A stretch of 64,000 bases of DNA from Phoronis australis. Lineage: Eukaryota > Phoronida > Phoronidae. Below, one piece after another: positions 13,101 to 26,800 of this stretch (the first letter of the stretch is position 1; each line of letters starts with the position of its first letter). The notes below the pieces were generated by a model. That model did not search any database. It was not told where the DNA came from and saw only the letters and a list, made by a program, of their open reading frames with translations. The DNA lies in assembly GCA_002633005.1 (NCBI GenBank), contig NMRA01000116.1, positions 156,474 through 220,473 on the forward strand, read 5' to 3'. Position numbers and translations under genes: made by a program.

Positions 13101-16100
13101 TAAAATGGTGGTGTAGAATATGCCTAATAGTGGGAAGGGGTTGTTGTCTCTTTCACAGAATCCTATTTGCCAAATTTCAAGGAACTTGAAGAAGCAGGTA
13201 AACGTAAAAATAAACTTGCCAATGGAAGACACAGCAGTAGTCATATAAGTCCAAAAGTTGTCATCTGTTATCAAACTCATAGAAAAACAATTTCCAAATT
13301 TCATAAAAATCCTGCAGACCAAAGGGTCAAGCAGAAATACGACGGTTACCCCAGATGAAAAACAAAAAGGAAATAATCACTACTAAGGGATGCCATAGTA
13401 GTTGGATCCATCTAAATATCAACCTCACCTGTGGTCTTCTCAGAAGGAAGACATTTGCCAAATTTTGATAATGATCCTTTGTGTGGCTTGATAGCAGAAG
13501 AAGTGTACACCAAAAACAAAGCACTGGGTGACGCACAATTTGTTTAATCCATCCAAAATGGGAAGTTGTCATCCACTCATAAATGAAAACCTTGCCAAAT
13601 TTCATGAAAATAAGTCAAAGGTATAATACTAAAATTGTCATTAGGGGACACAGCAGTAGTCAGACCTGTCCATTAAAGACGTCCTCATTTGTCTTCTCCA
13701 TTAGGAACACATCTACCAACTTTCATGAAGAACCTCCAAAGCGTTTTGGAGAATGATAAAGATGCCCGATCGCCAAACAAAGGTGACAGCAATATGTGAC
13801 CACATATAAAGAAATACATAAATTGACAAAAACTTCAGTGCAAAAGCACAAAAATGTGACATCAGCTGTAAAAAAAATCAATTTACTGGCAGGGTCAAAT
13901 AACAAATTCATAATTTGAAAGATATCATGTGGCACCAACAGAATTAGGCGATATGCCAAATCAAATCGGATTTTTGAAATGAAATGTGTGATGACCTGTA
14001 TAACATTTACAGTTTACGTGGTGCGAGGAAGACCACAGCTTTACAACATCCATATTATTCTATAACCATAAACTAACGGGTTAACGCCCATGCCCGGGTA
14101 ATCCATCCCGACCTTTTGTCAATTTTCGGTTTATGCGCTCACTGCTTGGGTAATCGCCCATCCCTTACTTTGTGGTAATTTCCACGTAAAGCGCCCACCT
14201 CTCGGGTAATCGCCCATCCCCAACTCACCGCTTACAGAACTTGCGCTTGAACTTAATTTTGTGCTTTTGTTCACAGCTTTGCCGCAGGCTCAGACTTCCG
14301 TTTTTGCGGAAACATGGCGTGCTTATACCTGCATACATTTTTCTCGAAAAGTACGTTTTTCAGCCAGTGTTTGTTGAATAATTGAAGCGCTGCAAATAAC
14401 TTTTTTTAAACTTATCAACTGAATCTTTTGTTAAATTTATATAGGCTTACTACACAGATTTTTATAGAAGTGATGCTATTCTACTATGAGATTAGGCTTA
14501 CAAAGTCCTGGTAGTCACCGACGTAGGTTTGTCTAGGTGACAAGTTTTTGAATTACCTAGTCTATTTTTTGTATCAGCCACCACTTACAATGCTTTTTCG
14601 AGTTCAGTAGATCATGGTTTTTGAATGTTTGGCGAGAACAGATAAAACGTCAAAACATCACCATGCATTTACAGACGGAGCACTTCTTGATTTTGCTAGA
14701 TTTTTTCCTGGGTTGACCTAGGTTTGAATTGACTGATTAATCAAACCCCCCTCTCTTTGTAATTGCATGCATTGAGCACGTGATTTTGATAGATTTATTT
14801 CCTGGGTCAACCCAGATTTGAATTGAGCAACTGTTCACAACCCCCTCTCGTATTTGTTAACGGTTTGTGTCAACCAAGAACGATTCGTCCGTGTTTTTAA
14901 TCAAGGCCAGATAAACTAAACAGTGAATCTAAAGTTTATCTGGTTTAATACAACATTAAAGGCGAAGGCAACCTTTTCCATGTCATTTTGAGCTAAAATA
15001 AGGTTGGTTGGTTATCCTAGACATATTTTCCACTTAATTACACCTTTTTGTAATTTTATTAATTACTTGTCCGCTACTGCGGAAGTGACGTTTTAGGAGG
15101 CAAGCATTTCGCGCCAATTTCTTTTCATATAGTCTTACTGTGAAAGCTGCCGAGTCAGTCATTGTTCTACCTCGGTTGTGTTAAGTTCCGTCGTCGTTTG
15201 CTTTCATTTACTAGTCAGTCAACATGCCACACTGTTGCAGCGTACCGGAATGTAATAATTATCGGCTCATGCGCGCTTTGGGAGTACTTTTGCATTGCTT
15301 TCCGATGGATGACACACTTCGCCGTACTTGGCTCGTTCGTGTGAAGAACGCAGCGTTACCCGTCCACGCAACGTACAAAGCAGTGGAGAATTATCGTGTG
15401 TGTGGCAAGCACTTTCTGCCCTCCGGTTACGAAAGGGATTTTTACGCTGAACTGATGAAGGTCCCTGCGAAACAACGCCTGAAGAAGGATCCCATTCCGT
15501 CTGTGTTGATTCCCGGCATTGCCCCGTCGCCACCCCCGAGAAGTGCGTTTTTGAAGCGAGAAGCCTCGCGAGCTGTGGCCAGTACAGGGACTGGAGCCAG
15601 TGGAGGCACTTCATCTACTGTCACCCGTGCTTCCGAACGTACCCCAGAGCGTGCAATTCCTGGAACCAGTAGTGATTCGCCCCGTGCTGTTTTCTCCAGC
15701 CCAGAGCCTCTAAGCAGTCCTGCAGTGATATTGAGTAGTGGGAGTGATTACAGGCCCAGTTCGACACCCAGTGAAGAGGACAGTTTGTCGTTCAGAGAAC
15801 AGATCAGTGAGCCAAACTTTGATAAGTTTATTGTGGACTTGTCTATTTAGAAGGTGCCAGGTGTGTGGCGAGGGAGTCACACGACACGATGTAAGCAGTT
15901 TGGGTGCTCAGGTCACCATCCAGTGGGAGTGTGTCGCGGGACACTCTGGCAAGTGAGACAGTTGTTCCTCTGTCCGTGGTATGCCGAAGGTCCACTTAAC
16001 CATGTCCAGTAGTGACTTGGCCTCGTCGAACTCTGAACAGCACAAGCATTCCACTGAGGTAGGCATAACAACGCACAAAGTGCATTTGCACCAAGATGTG

Positions 16101-19100
16101 TCACCACGTCTGTCCTCAGTAGCCGCCTCGTTTCTCTCAACAGCTGCCTGTGCCTGTGCGTACTCTGCCTCGTTATACTTGGGCTCAAACATGTACCCAC
16201 CCACTGAATGTCCGAGAAAAAATTCCTCGTCACCACTGCTGTGAACAAGGTCTCCGTCACTCACACTACTGTCACTGTGATACGGATCACCGACTCCAGC
16301 CATTTTCAGCTTACAACACACTAAACAATCCCTAAATCCAACGTAGTTGAGTTCTCTACTAACCTGTCTTGCCGCAGAATACTCGCCGATGGAAAGTGGT
16401 GGCGACAATTGTTGAAAAACAGCACAAAAAAAAAGTAGAATAGAACAGATTCGCACGGTAAAGTCAACGCAAAACCAAGTGGCGGGAAACGCTTGCCTCC
16501 TAAAACGTCACTTCTGGAGTAGCGGGCGAGTAATTAATAAAATTACAAAAAGCTGTAATTAAGTGGAAAATATGTCTAGGATAACCAACCCACCTTATTT
16601 TAGCTCAAAATGACATGGAAAAAGGTTGCCTTCGCCTTTAACAACAATGAGATGGCACCAGAAGGGTTCCAACCAAACACAGTCGTATCACTGATCTAAA
16701 ACAGTACTTGCTGATACGGTAAGTGGACTGCCATTCGAGTTTCATAAAAGCCCGTGGTATGAAATTTTGCAGCACACTAATATATTTGAAGACATCGCAG
16801 TTATTTAGCAACATTCTCGCGAAATCATCCTTTCAAAGTCGAAATCCTGTTTCTATTTGAGCGGTGAGAAACTTTGTGGTTGTCGGGTCAAGCTGTTTGA
16901 CCAAAGTTACAAGCTCCGTGCTCGAATGAACATCCAGTTCAGCTAAAACTTGGACGTAAGTGCCCACTGTTTGGGTAATTGCCCACCCCCTCACTTTTTG
17001 CCAATTCTTCGGTTTAAGCGCCTACTGCTTGGGTATTCGCCCACCCCTTTATCTTAGGGTATCCCAATTTAAGTGCCCAGGGGAGTTAACCCGCGAGTTT
17101 ATGGTGAAATTAAGAAATAGCTTCAGGACCTTGATCAAATTCATCTTTCGTCGTAACTCTGAATGAAGTGAAGTGAATAGCGTGATGTGCAACTTTTCTC
17201 GGCAAAAATGTTGCCCAAATTAGATCAAAGAGTATCTTCATGCACCTCACCCTCGCTCAGCCAGCGTGGATTCAGCGAGGACAAAAGGTTCCAGAATTTA
17301 GGTTTTAGATGATTCAAAGATCACCATCAATGTACAACGTCTACATTGAATAGCTAGTTACATCTGCACAATACACAATTTTTATCATCAAATTTGGCCG
17401 CAAATTTGTCTGCTGACAAAATGAAACTTAAAAGAGTCCCTAAAAGCAGTGCGCTTTGATTTTCTGACTCAACTGTCATTTAAACGGTGATTGAGGCTTA
17501 TGGTATCTGACCTGTGTCCATTTTTACAAATACAGTCAGTGTTTTGATAGAGTTGGCTAAAAATATTTCAACCATTACATAGAATTATGAAGCTGCCACA
17601 AACCTGCTGTGAACAAAAACTCTTTTGATCTACACCACTGAACATAACTGCCATGTTGGTACTGTAATGGAATGTCAACTATGGTGCTAGAACAGCTTAA
17701 ATGCAAATTCATATGCAATGTACTATTTGTGGTATGAGTCATAGACCGGCTGCAGTATCAGAGGCAATGGCCCATTCTTAAAACCTGGCCAAAGAAAAGT
17801 GACCAGTGACTCCATCTGACCATTACCTCAAATTGGTTGAGCTCTCCAAGTTTGGTCAGTTCTGGACACTCCGGTGGTGGAAGAGTCTTTTTTTGGAATT
17901 CAGTTTTGAACTCACCACAAGTGGTCAAAAGGTCAGTTCTGAGGGAGTCGATGTCAGCCTTAATTAGTCCATAAGTCGATGTTAAGCTTGTTACGAGTAA
18001 CTGAAGGTCGAAAAGGGAGTAGTTCACAAATTCAACCTCTGAAACAATGCAATGATATTACATCATGGAATGGGTGCAATTCACTGCACTTAGGTGGGTC
18101 TGCATAATTCAAAGGTGTAGCAGACACACTGCGTCCGTGTAACAATTACGTGTGAATTGATTAGTTTAAAATTCCTCAATGTAATGTTGCATTCTATAGG
18201 AGTCGGACATGCTTTCTGTTTTTAAATGAGTGACTGTGTCAACAAGAGCAATGCAAAATTAGCATTGAAATATCTCGATTGTAACGCAAACAGTATAACG
18301 CTTCTATAGAGAAATTAGTTTCATGTGACTGGAAATATGTCATGCCATTTTCACAGTAATCAACAAATGGGCCCACAATTGCATTGTAAACGATATACTT
18401 TTATTGGCGTTTATTAGCACCAAGTGAATATTAAAATTGTGAAGCTATTTAGTCAAATTAGCAGACAACAAACTTCTTGTTGAAAACTAAAAGCAGTCTA
18501 CAGGGGCAATTGAATCTGCCAGAAATCAAAAGTTGTTGTCGCATTCTCACCATGTAGTTATAATAAAAAATTATTAATATAATAATGGCCAACAGGGTAC
18601 TCAAATCCATTAACAAAACAAATCGACAGGTGAAGAGGTATTTATCCCCACCAGATAACTCTGCGCCAAATTTCAACAAATATCAGTTGAAGCAGTTCTA
18701 AAGGGGACCACTGGGGGAGGGGGTAACACTGGATGGCAGAAGACTGCCGAATGGATACATGAGATGCTGATTACAAAATTTTGTAGGAACAAGAAAACCA
18801 AACAGCTTTCCAAAAACAGAAATGGGCAACAGGGAGTGTTAACGTGGTAGTCCAACATGTCCAGTAATGAACTGGTGCCCACACGTCCCAGCCAAAAAGC
18901 TTTGCATCAAGTTTCATTGAAATCTGCAAGCTATATTGATAATAATCAATAGGCAAGAAACATCTCGTTGAAAGAACTTTCCACAGCTGCAGTCAAATTA
19001 ATTCACAAATCATTTTGTGACCGTGTGCACCAATCATACATCTTTTTGCAAAGTTCCATCAAAATCAGGCAAGCCGCTTCAACGATAATTGACAGACAAA

Positions 19101-20792
19101 AGAAAATCCTCCTGATAACTAAAATGGCCAACAGGGGCTGCTGCTGCAATCAAATTTAAGCGAAAATCAACTGGTGTGGACAAATCCCCTCGAGACATCT
19201 CAGCGTCAAGCCTCGTCAAAATCTGTCAAGATGTTTGGCCATAATTGACGAAAACTCAATTTATGATCGACATATGCCCCGAATAATGGATACGTGAGTC
19301 GCAAGCCTGTTACCAGAGATGAAAAGGAGACCGAGGTAGGCGATACATGGTCATTAATTATGACGAATAGCATTACAAGTAAATATAGTGAATACAGATA
19401 ATAAAATAAAAAATAATAATCTCTGGTAAGATGGGCAATAAAAAAGCGCCACAAGAGATGTTGTAAGACAGCTCATGCCCGTCCGCAGGGTCAGTATAAA
19501 GTCGATTATAACAGGGTGCCACTTAGTTTAATCTGTCGAAAAATTTGAGTGGTACCATTGCATCACCGGCATCAAACCTTGCTTCAAGTTTTATCAAAAT
19601 CTATCACAATAATTGGACAAAAAATTTGTTGAAACTAAAAATGCCAATAGAAGTGCCAGGGTAGCTGACTACATTTGAAAAGAAACTGAAGCCAGCACAG
19701 TTCCACTACATAACTCCACATCAAGCTTCAGGAAAAATTCATTATGAGATTCCCAAAATCTGATGGACCAGGCAGTCCAATCTGACCAAAATTGATTGGC
19801 GTTGGCACATTCTTAACAAAATTTATTAAGTCGTTTTGCAAAAAAATGATGACAAAATTGTACTCTCAGTCCTTTCATTCACCGAGTCACCATAATATTC
19901 AGCCAATGAGGTGTACATAGCATAGACAGATGTTGTGGAAGACGACCACAAAGATCAAATGCACTGAATCCGAATAGCTGACCTGCCTCTGTGACTTAGA
20001 GTTCATTAACACAGCAAGTTGTTAAAAAAGTGAAAATTAATCCTCCCTGAAATTCATTAATTTTTTTCAGTAATTTGGCATCTCGTTGTTTCAATCTCAT
20101 GCTCATAGCGTGCTTTAACCACCGACTCGATTTCTATTGTCCATTTCGTAATTGGTTTCTTGATATCATTCTCCCCGATGCGTGGTGTGTATACCATGAA
20201 TTGCTGGCCTACTCACTGCTGACCTCTGCCTTCTGACCTAATTAACACGATGTAGATAAAACCCCAAGCACAAAATTAAAATGTTTTAGTCATAATTGAC
20301 TTATTTATGCACTGCCAATCCAGTTGATATTGAGTGAATGTTGAAATAGGGAAAACGACTAAGGCATGTATTGGTTATATTGACTGAAAACAAGATTTTA
20401 CCGAATAATTAACCACAACTTAATCGGCTTTTACTCGTCTTCAGCAAAATCAACTTAATTTGAACTCTGGAACATGAGCCCTCTAAAAAGGCTAGGTAGA
20501 TTTAGCTGAAACGTTCCAAACTTAATATTTATTCATCAATCTCAAAAACGCTTTTAGGATTTCTGATATAAAGGCCTAGTTTTTGCATAATGTAACAAAG
20601 ACAAATACGATTGCTATTTTAAACAAAAAATACCTTATGTTTGGTGAGTTAATTTGTCTAAGAAACCACACTAAAAAATTCCTAACAGTGTTTTTTGAGG
20701 TAACTAGTGAAGTTTTCATTTAAAAAGGTTATTTTGCTACGAAATCAATGTACCTTTCTTCAAATTATGACTTAAAAAGGAGTTTTGTAACA

Positions 20793-20843
<51 letters not shown>

Positions 20844-23800
20844 GCACATAAATATAAAACATATTTTTATAATCCTTGGTCTTTTTCCTTTAGAAGAATT
20901 GCACTCATTAAACTAAATATATTTATGTAAGCATATAGAACCATCTTACTCATTTTCCACCTTATTTCAGACTAGTCCACTAATTCATTAGTGCAGGACT
21001 ACAAGTGGCTTTCCCAGCCTTCTTATTGGACTATTGTTATCACATGCCTTGAGTTTGGTCAGCTCTTGGCTCTCATAGGTTATCACATGTCCTTAGGTAT
21101 TCTCTTTGTTATCAAGTCTGGTGTTTCAGCTCATCTTTTACATAGCCACAATGACATACTTCAGAAAACTTACTAGAAAATTTTCCCACCCCCTACCAAC
21201 CCCCATTTCGGCATTTTCTCCTACCTCCATGTGGCCAGCACTTTTTATTGCCCATCTTACAAGAGATTATCATTTTTATTTTACTTAATATTTTGTATCC
21301 TCTATCTATTACTTGTAAGTATATTTGTCATAATAAATGACCTAATTATACTGCCTACCTCGGTCTCCCTTTATCTCTGGTAACGACCTTGTGAAGCATG
21401 TATAAATTATTATAATTATTCGGCATATATGTCAATTGTAGATAATTTTCCAAGTTGACAAAGACTTCAATCTTTTAATATACGAGTTAGAATGGAGGCC
21501 ACTAAATAGGTTTGAGATAAGCGCAATAAGTTTCAATTATAATACACTATATCATAAGCAAAAGACCAATCATGTTTTTACAAAGAAACAGTCTTCAACA
21601 AAGAAAGCATGACACGCCATAGACTAGAGTGTTGTGATTTTAATGCAACCCGGCATTGAAAAATTCTGCTTATTATATACTTACTTTCATCCAGAGTGGT
21701 AATGACTTGTTCTATCTGCAGAAGACTGTTCTCTCTGAGGATTTTCTGAGCAACAGCCATGCCCAAGATACTGTCAACATCTGGAAGTAGAAACAAACAC
21801 AATCTTATGTTGAAACACATATCGCAAGTGTTCTGTAAATTATGGTACTTGAGGATTTCTGCAGGCTGTTGAATGTATAAAGCTATCATTGATATTAAAT
21901 CAAACTGGATAGCATTACATTCGGTCAACCATAAGTTTGACTTTCAAATGAAACTGGAAAAAAAGCATCTATGAACCTACGGTACTTCCAAGATTCTAGT
22001 AAACTTTGGATTTAGACCACTGAGCGTTTTGAAGTTTGTCTCAGCTTAACCTTGATCAGATGAGAAGTGATGCCTGGGTTTGCAAACAACTGACATTTTG
22101 TTATTCCTTGAGACCACGCTAGGAGCATACAATAAGATGCAGTGACCATTGGCAACATGTAGCGCTGCGTCTCATCAGCATTACTTAGTGAACACATAGT
22201 TCTTTTGAAGCCTTGACATCACTTATAAATTGACAGGAAACATTTGAGATAGAAAATTGATCTATACAAAATATCAGGTTTGCCAAGGAAAGCTAGTTTA
22301 AAGTATAAAATGCAATAAAATCATCAATTCCATCAAAAACACCTCAGTCAATCAGTTGTCAAATTAGAATACCCACAAACACTAGCTGATGATGTGTTAA
22401 TTAGCTGATCTCCAGTTAAGAGCAGTTATCAGTCAATACATGCTACGCAGAATCGGGCCAACTAACCACAGCATTAGTTATCTATTGTGTTTAGCGTGAA
22501 AAGTTGTCAAATATTATTGCTGGTATTCTGTGGTTTATGAAATAATAATGAATGGCAAGGAGTTGTGCCTGTGGTGGTTGAGACAACTCACTACTTGAGC
22601 TTGCTATGGCTACTTTCACTTTGCTGAGGGACATCAAACAAGTGCAGATATGGTACAAGAAACTCGCGTGTTGGTGGACATGTCACACTGATGCTGGGTG
22701 TGGAGCTGAGTAACTTTTAATCAAAGCTCAAGCTTTTCTTCAGTTTGCTCACTTTTGAGATATTGCATTGGTGGTTGTGATATGTAATGCTATAAAGGAA
22801 GATTTTACAATGCTGACAAGGTATTCACTTGTCAAAACAAGGTAAATGGTAGTTTTAAGCAATCTAAAGTTGCTTTAATACCAATTGCAATCCATTCAAC
22901 ATACAAGCCAAGTTTGATTTAAAATGTGCTACACCGAGAACTGACAGAAAAATTGCACTCTGGGATGGTTAAGATATACATGTATGAATCTAGTTCAATT
23001 TTTGGCCCCTCCCAAGGTTTCCCCAGGTACCACACCTAGACAGCAGACACTGCCAGAAAGCCACTTGTGTCTATTTTTTAATAGACTCAAAGGGCTGTGG
23101 TCAGATGTTCCTACATCGTAGTACAGTTCTACTTAGTGCTCTGGCTGCAGAGCTACCGGTAAGTGTATGACAAATCCATTCAAGTTTTTTTAAAATGTTT
23201 CAAGGTAATAAACATCCTCCAAAAATGTTTCAAAACCAAAGAAGTACTAGAGCACTTACTTTTGAGGTCTCTCTCAATCACCGCCGAACCAAATTTCAGT
23301 GTTCCAAGACCAACATCAACAAGTTGCTTAAATTATTAAGGATATCATTGTAATTAGTTAACAAAATATCACTACATTATAACTAATCACCAACAATGCA
23401 GCTGTTAGATAATGAACATTCTAAGTCACAAAAATAAGGTGGACAAGGCCAGGTAAAGTTGAGTTATCACCTACTATGCATTGGTTTACATGACAGTGCT
23501 CGTTTAAGAAATGCCAAACCAGGCTATGGTAAAATCTCATTGATCTTTGAGAAAAACAATAGGGCTGTCCTGAATTACACGGGGATTCATTACATGTGTT
23601 GGAAATGTTTAATCTCTTTGAGCTTCACGACGGAAAGTACCTGGAAGTACATTACTGACCTCACATGTGAATATCTTCGATTCAGCTAACCAGAACAATC
23701 ACTGTAAACGTTCGGGTTAACGCCCTGGGCGGTTAAATTGGCAAACCAAAAAAATCGGGGCTGGGCGGTTAACCAGAAATGGGCGCTTAAACGTGAAATT

Positions 23801-26800
23801 TCAAGAAATCCATACTTGGAACGCGTAGCACTTTTCAAAGAGCTTTATCGTCACGTCGCCAAATGACAGTAAAAGCTTCATAACAGCGGATGATCCCATC
23901 ATCTGTATCTAAAAGTCGGGAATCGCGCGTTTCCTAACGCTGGGCGCTAAATCTTCAATCTTAAAAAGTTGGGGATGGGCACTTAACCGGGAGGTGGGCG
24001 CTTAACTGGAAATCTTCAAAATCGCAGAGGGGCGGTTAACCGACCAGTGAGCGGTTAAATCGAAAATCCTCCTAAAGTAGGGGGTGGGCAACATAATTGG
24101 GTTTCTTATTTTCCAGCCAGAGACCTTGGACAGGAGCTTATAAAGAAAAAGAAGGAACGATAAATTAAACAATTGGAGACTGAAGTACTGTTGCTTAACG
24201 GAAATCATTCTTCAAAATATCTACGTCATTACACCTTATAATGTGATTGTAGCTGTACAAAAGTTTACCTCATTACCTGACATGTCTTAGTCGTTAACAT
24301 GGGTGGCGCAGCACTGAAATAAGTGAGGGGGGGGCTATAGCCCCAACCCCCTTTGATACAATGCCCATGAATAAAAAAGTGATTGCAAAATTCAAAATAA
24401 TCTACTTGGTCCCATCTGACTGGACTTTTCTCAACTTTTTGGCACAGAAGAAGACTTTGGCAGCGAATGTAAAGAGACTCAGGCGGCAAATGAAAGTACT
24501 TGGGAGCCAGTGCCAACCACCACCATCAACACAGTGTGCCAGTTTATCAATTCATGTTGTGGACAGATTCATCAAATTAATGAATTGTGACAAGTCTGTA
24601 TAAGTGTGGACCCTCATAGAGTTCTGCAGAGGCCTTGAAAGGCTATACAACGGGTGTTTAAGTATTTGGTGTTGCACTTGAATTGCGCTTTGATTTCAGG
24701 CAGCCAATATTTTGCTGCTACACCTCTTACATCTAAATTCCATCTCCAACATTTGCTGTTCTAACCTGGATATAAGATCCTCATTCGTCCTTTAACTTAT
24801 GACATCTATTTTAATGTATTAAGAGAAGCTCACAGTGACATCTGTTTTATTAGTTTATGTAGGAGTCTGAGCTTGTATCTGTTACAAAATACAACTAAGC
24901 AATCTACAGTTAGTCAGCATTTAAGAGATTCTACAAAATGTCTAACGCTCCTCTGCATTTGAATGACGAAACAAAGGTCAAACAGACATCTGAGACACAA
25001 TTTTTCTTTTTTCTCTGACTATTTAATGATGTATGATAATAATCCTTGAGCAAATTTACATTAAAAAAGGTTTCACATTCCTTTAGTTATCTACAATTGA
25101 TCTTACTCTTGCATGCCAGGTTGTTGAATGAAGATTGTAAACTGTTCTCATCTCTTGAATAGCATCTTCTTTTTTCAAATAATAATGAATTGTCGATCTT
25201 TCACAATACTCAACAGCTGCACACACATGCGCACACAGACCACACACACATTCAGGTCACTTTTGGGTAACTTTCTCAGCTTCAAGTAACTGACCTGGTG
25301 TAGGCTAGCGAATGCTATCTGGCTTAAAAGTTACCTACATCGGGGTCTTGTTTGGGAGGACAAATAGAGTAATGCCACCAAAAAAACTCGCAAAGAATCA
25401 GACAACAACAACAAAGAAAATGTAGACTCCAATGGCACAAAAACGAGACAGCAAATATGTCTGACGAATGCTTATGGGATTGAGGGTAAATACAGTGAAA
25501 TTCAAGTGTATAATCCGGGATGCCCTATTACCAAAACTGTCCACCATTTTCAAAGGGCTTCTGACAGTGTTGAAAAGGCCCACAATCTTTCAAAACTTCA
25601 TTTTAGTTGTTCGCTGGCAGCTGTGGAATAATACTTGAACTTGGAATATCATTTAATTTGTGATAAAGTGTTCTATGAAAAAATGATAAAACAAAATTTG
25701 ACTCGTCAGCCACATTGTGTCCTAAATTGATCAAATTTTACTGTGGTTTGGCGAAAATCCTACAAGTATGTTTACTTAATTATCATGCACGCCAACACAA
25801 ACATAAATGAATTCCTGTGCTGGTACAAAAATGACTTATTGTTGCAAAGATTACTGAGAGAGTGTAGGCAAGACCTTACCTTAGCAGAGCCATTAATGAA
25901 AGTGCCTGCATCATCCAAGCCATGAGAGGCTGTCATCAAGAACTCTCTGAACACAGGGATAACTTCACCAAGTGACACATACGAGCAAATGGCACCTCCA
26001 CTGTGCAGAAGAAAATACACAAACTTGAGGAATTGTTCGTGGTTAACATTATTTTGATACAACTTTAAAGTTAAATTTCGTTATCCTACTCAGACTGGCT
26101 GTCCTGCTTTGATTTGGAAGAACAGTAATTGAGGAATTTAATGGTGCAAACAATACTAAGTGGAATCTATTCTGCCTCAGGAGCGAAACAATAGTAAAGA
26201 TGGTGACAAAGTCAGAATTAGAAGAATAGCAAAGCATATATTGAGTACATAACTATGAACAACTGGCTTTAATGGAATGCTATCCTATCAAGGGACACAC
26301 AGGCAGCACTGTAAATTTAATTCAGATTATCTGCCCACAGAAGAGGGCTTCTCTAAACGGATGCATGAAAACCTAGAACGGGCTAAAATTCATGAAAGTA
26401 CGATCGACTTGCAGAATGATGATATGCGTTGCACTAGGTCACATCCTTATAAGCATACTTTTTGAAAGTTTGGTCAAAATCCCCTAAAGAACGTGCAGAA
26501 AAGCATTTAATTCCCTACTGTATGGATATACAAAAATCAAGGGGAGAAAATATGGTTGATGATACATTGCACAGGTCACGGTATGTTGTCCAAACAGGCG
26601 GCAACTGCAACATGTACGATGGTCTAGCTGACTCCGACCACATAAGTAAGAGACTGTGCTAGGAGTCATTAGCCTGGTGTCCACTTGTGTTGAGACAACA
26701 GCAGCAAATAATCAACACATGCTGAGGCACGTTTTCTACATTCCTGGCAATGCTATAAACCAAAATTTAACTATTAGTCAAATTAATTAGAAAACACTAG

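Larger units (their letters stand above)
14960..16637 (+). mobile_element. Kolobok-like DNA element with THAP and P2X7-tail genes
   Basis: 1678 bp with near-perfect inverted termini of about 155 bp beginning aggcgaaggcaacc and ending ggttgccttcgcct. Flanked by TTAA at 14956-14959 and 16638-16641. TTAA duplications plus a THAP-domain gene fit the Kolobok superfamily. Alternatively, caaca flanks both sides, giving a 5-bp duplication with TTAAAGG ends. Contains two convergent genes and no recognisable catalytic transposase. Confidence 0.75.
14066..17104. mobile_element. Host inverted-repeat element interrupted by a nested transposon
   Basis: Outer ends ccataaactaacgggttaac and the reverse complement of ccataaactcgcgggttaac match at 18 of 20 bases. 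Both arms carry gggtaatcgcccatcccc-type subrepeats (14076-14230 and 16950-17090). Removing the nested insert and one TTAA leaves about 1.36 kb. No clear target duplication. Confidence 0.7.

Noticed and set aside
15267-15624. Minus-strand open frames opposite the THAP gene
   Set aside because: Shadows of the GC-richer THAP coding sequence.
26277-26662. Two adjacent plus-strand frames
   Set aside because: No family, no splice signals joining them; each ends at an ordinary stop.
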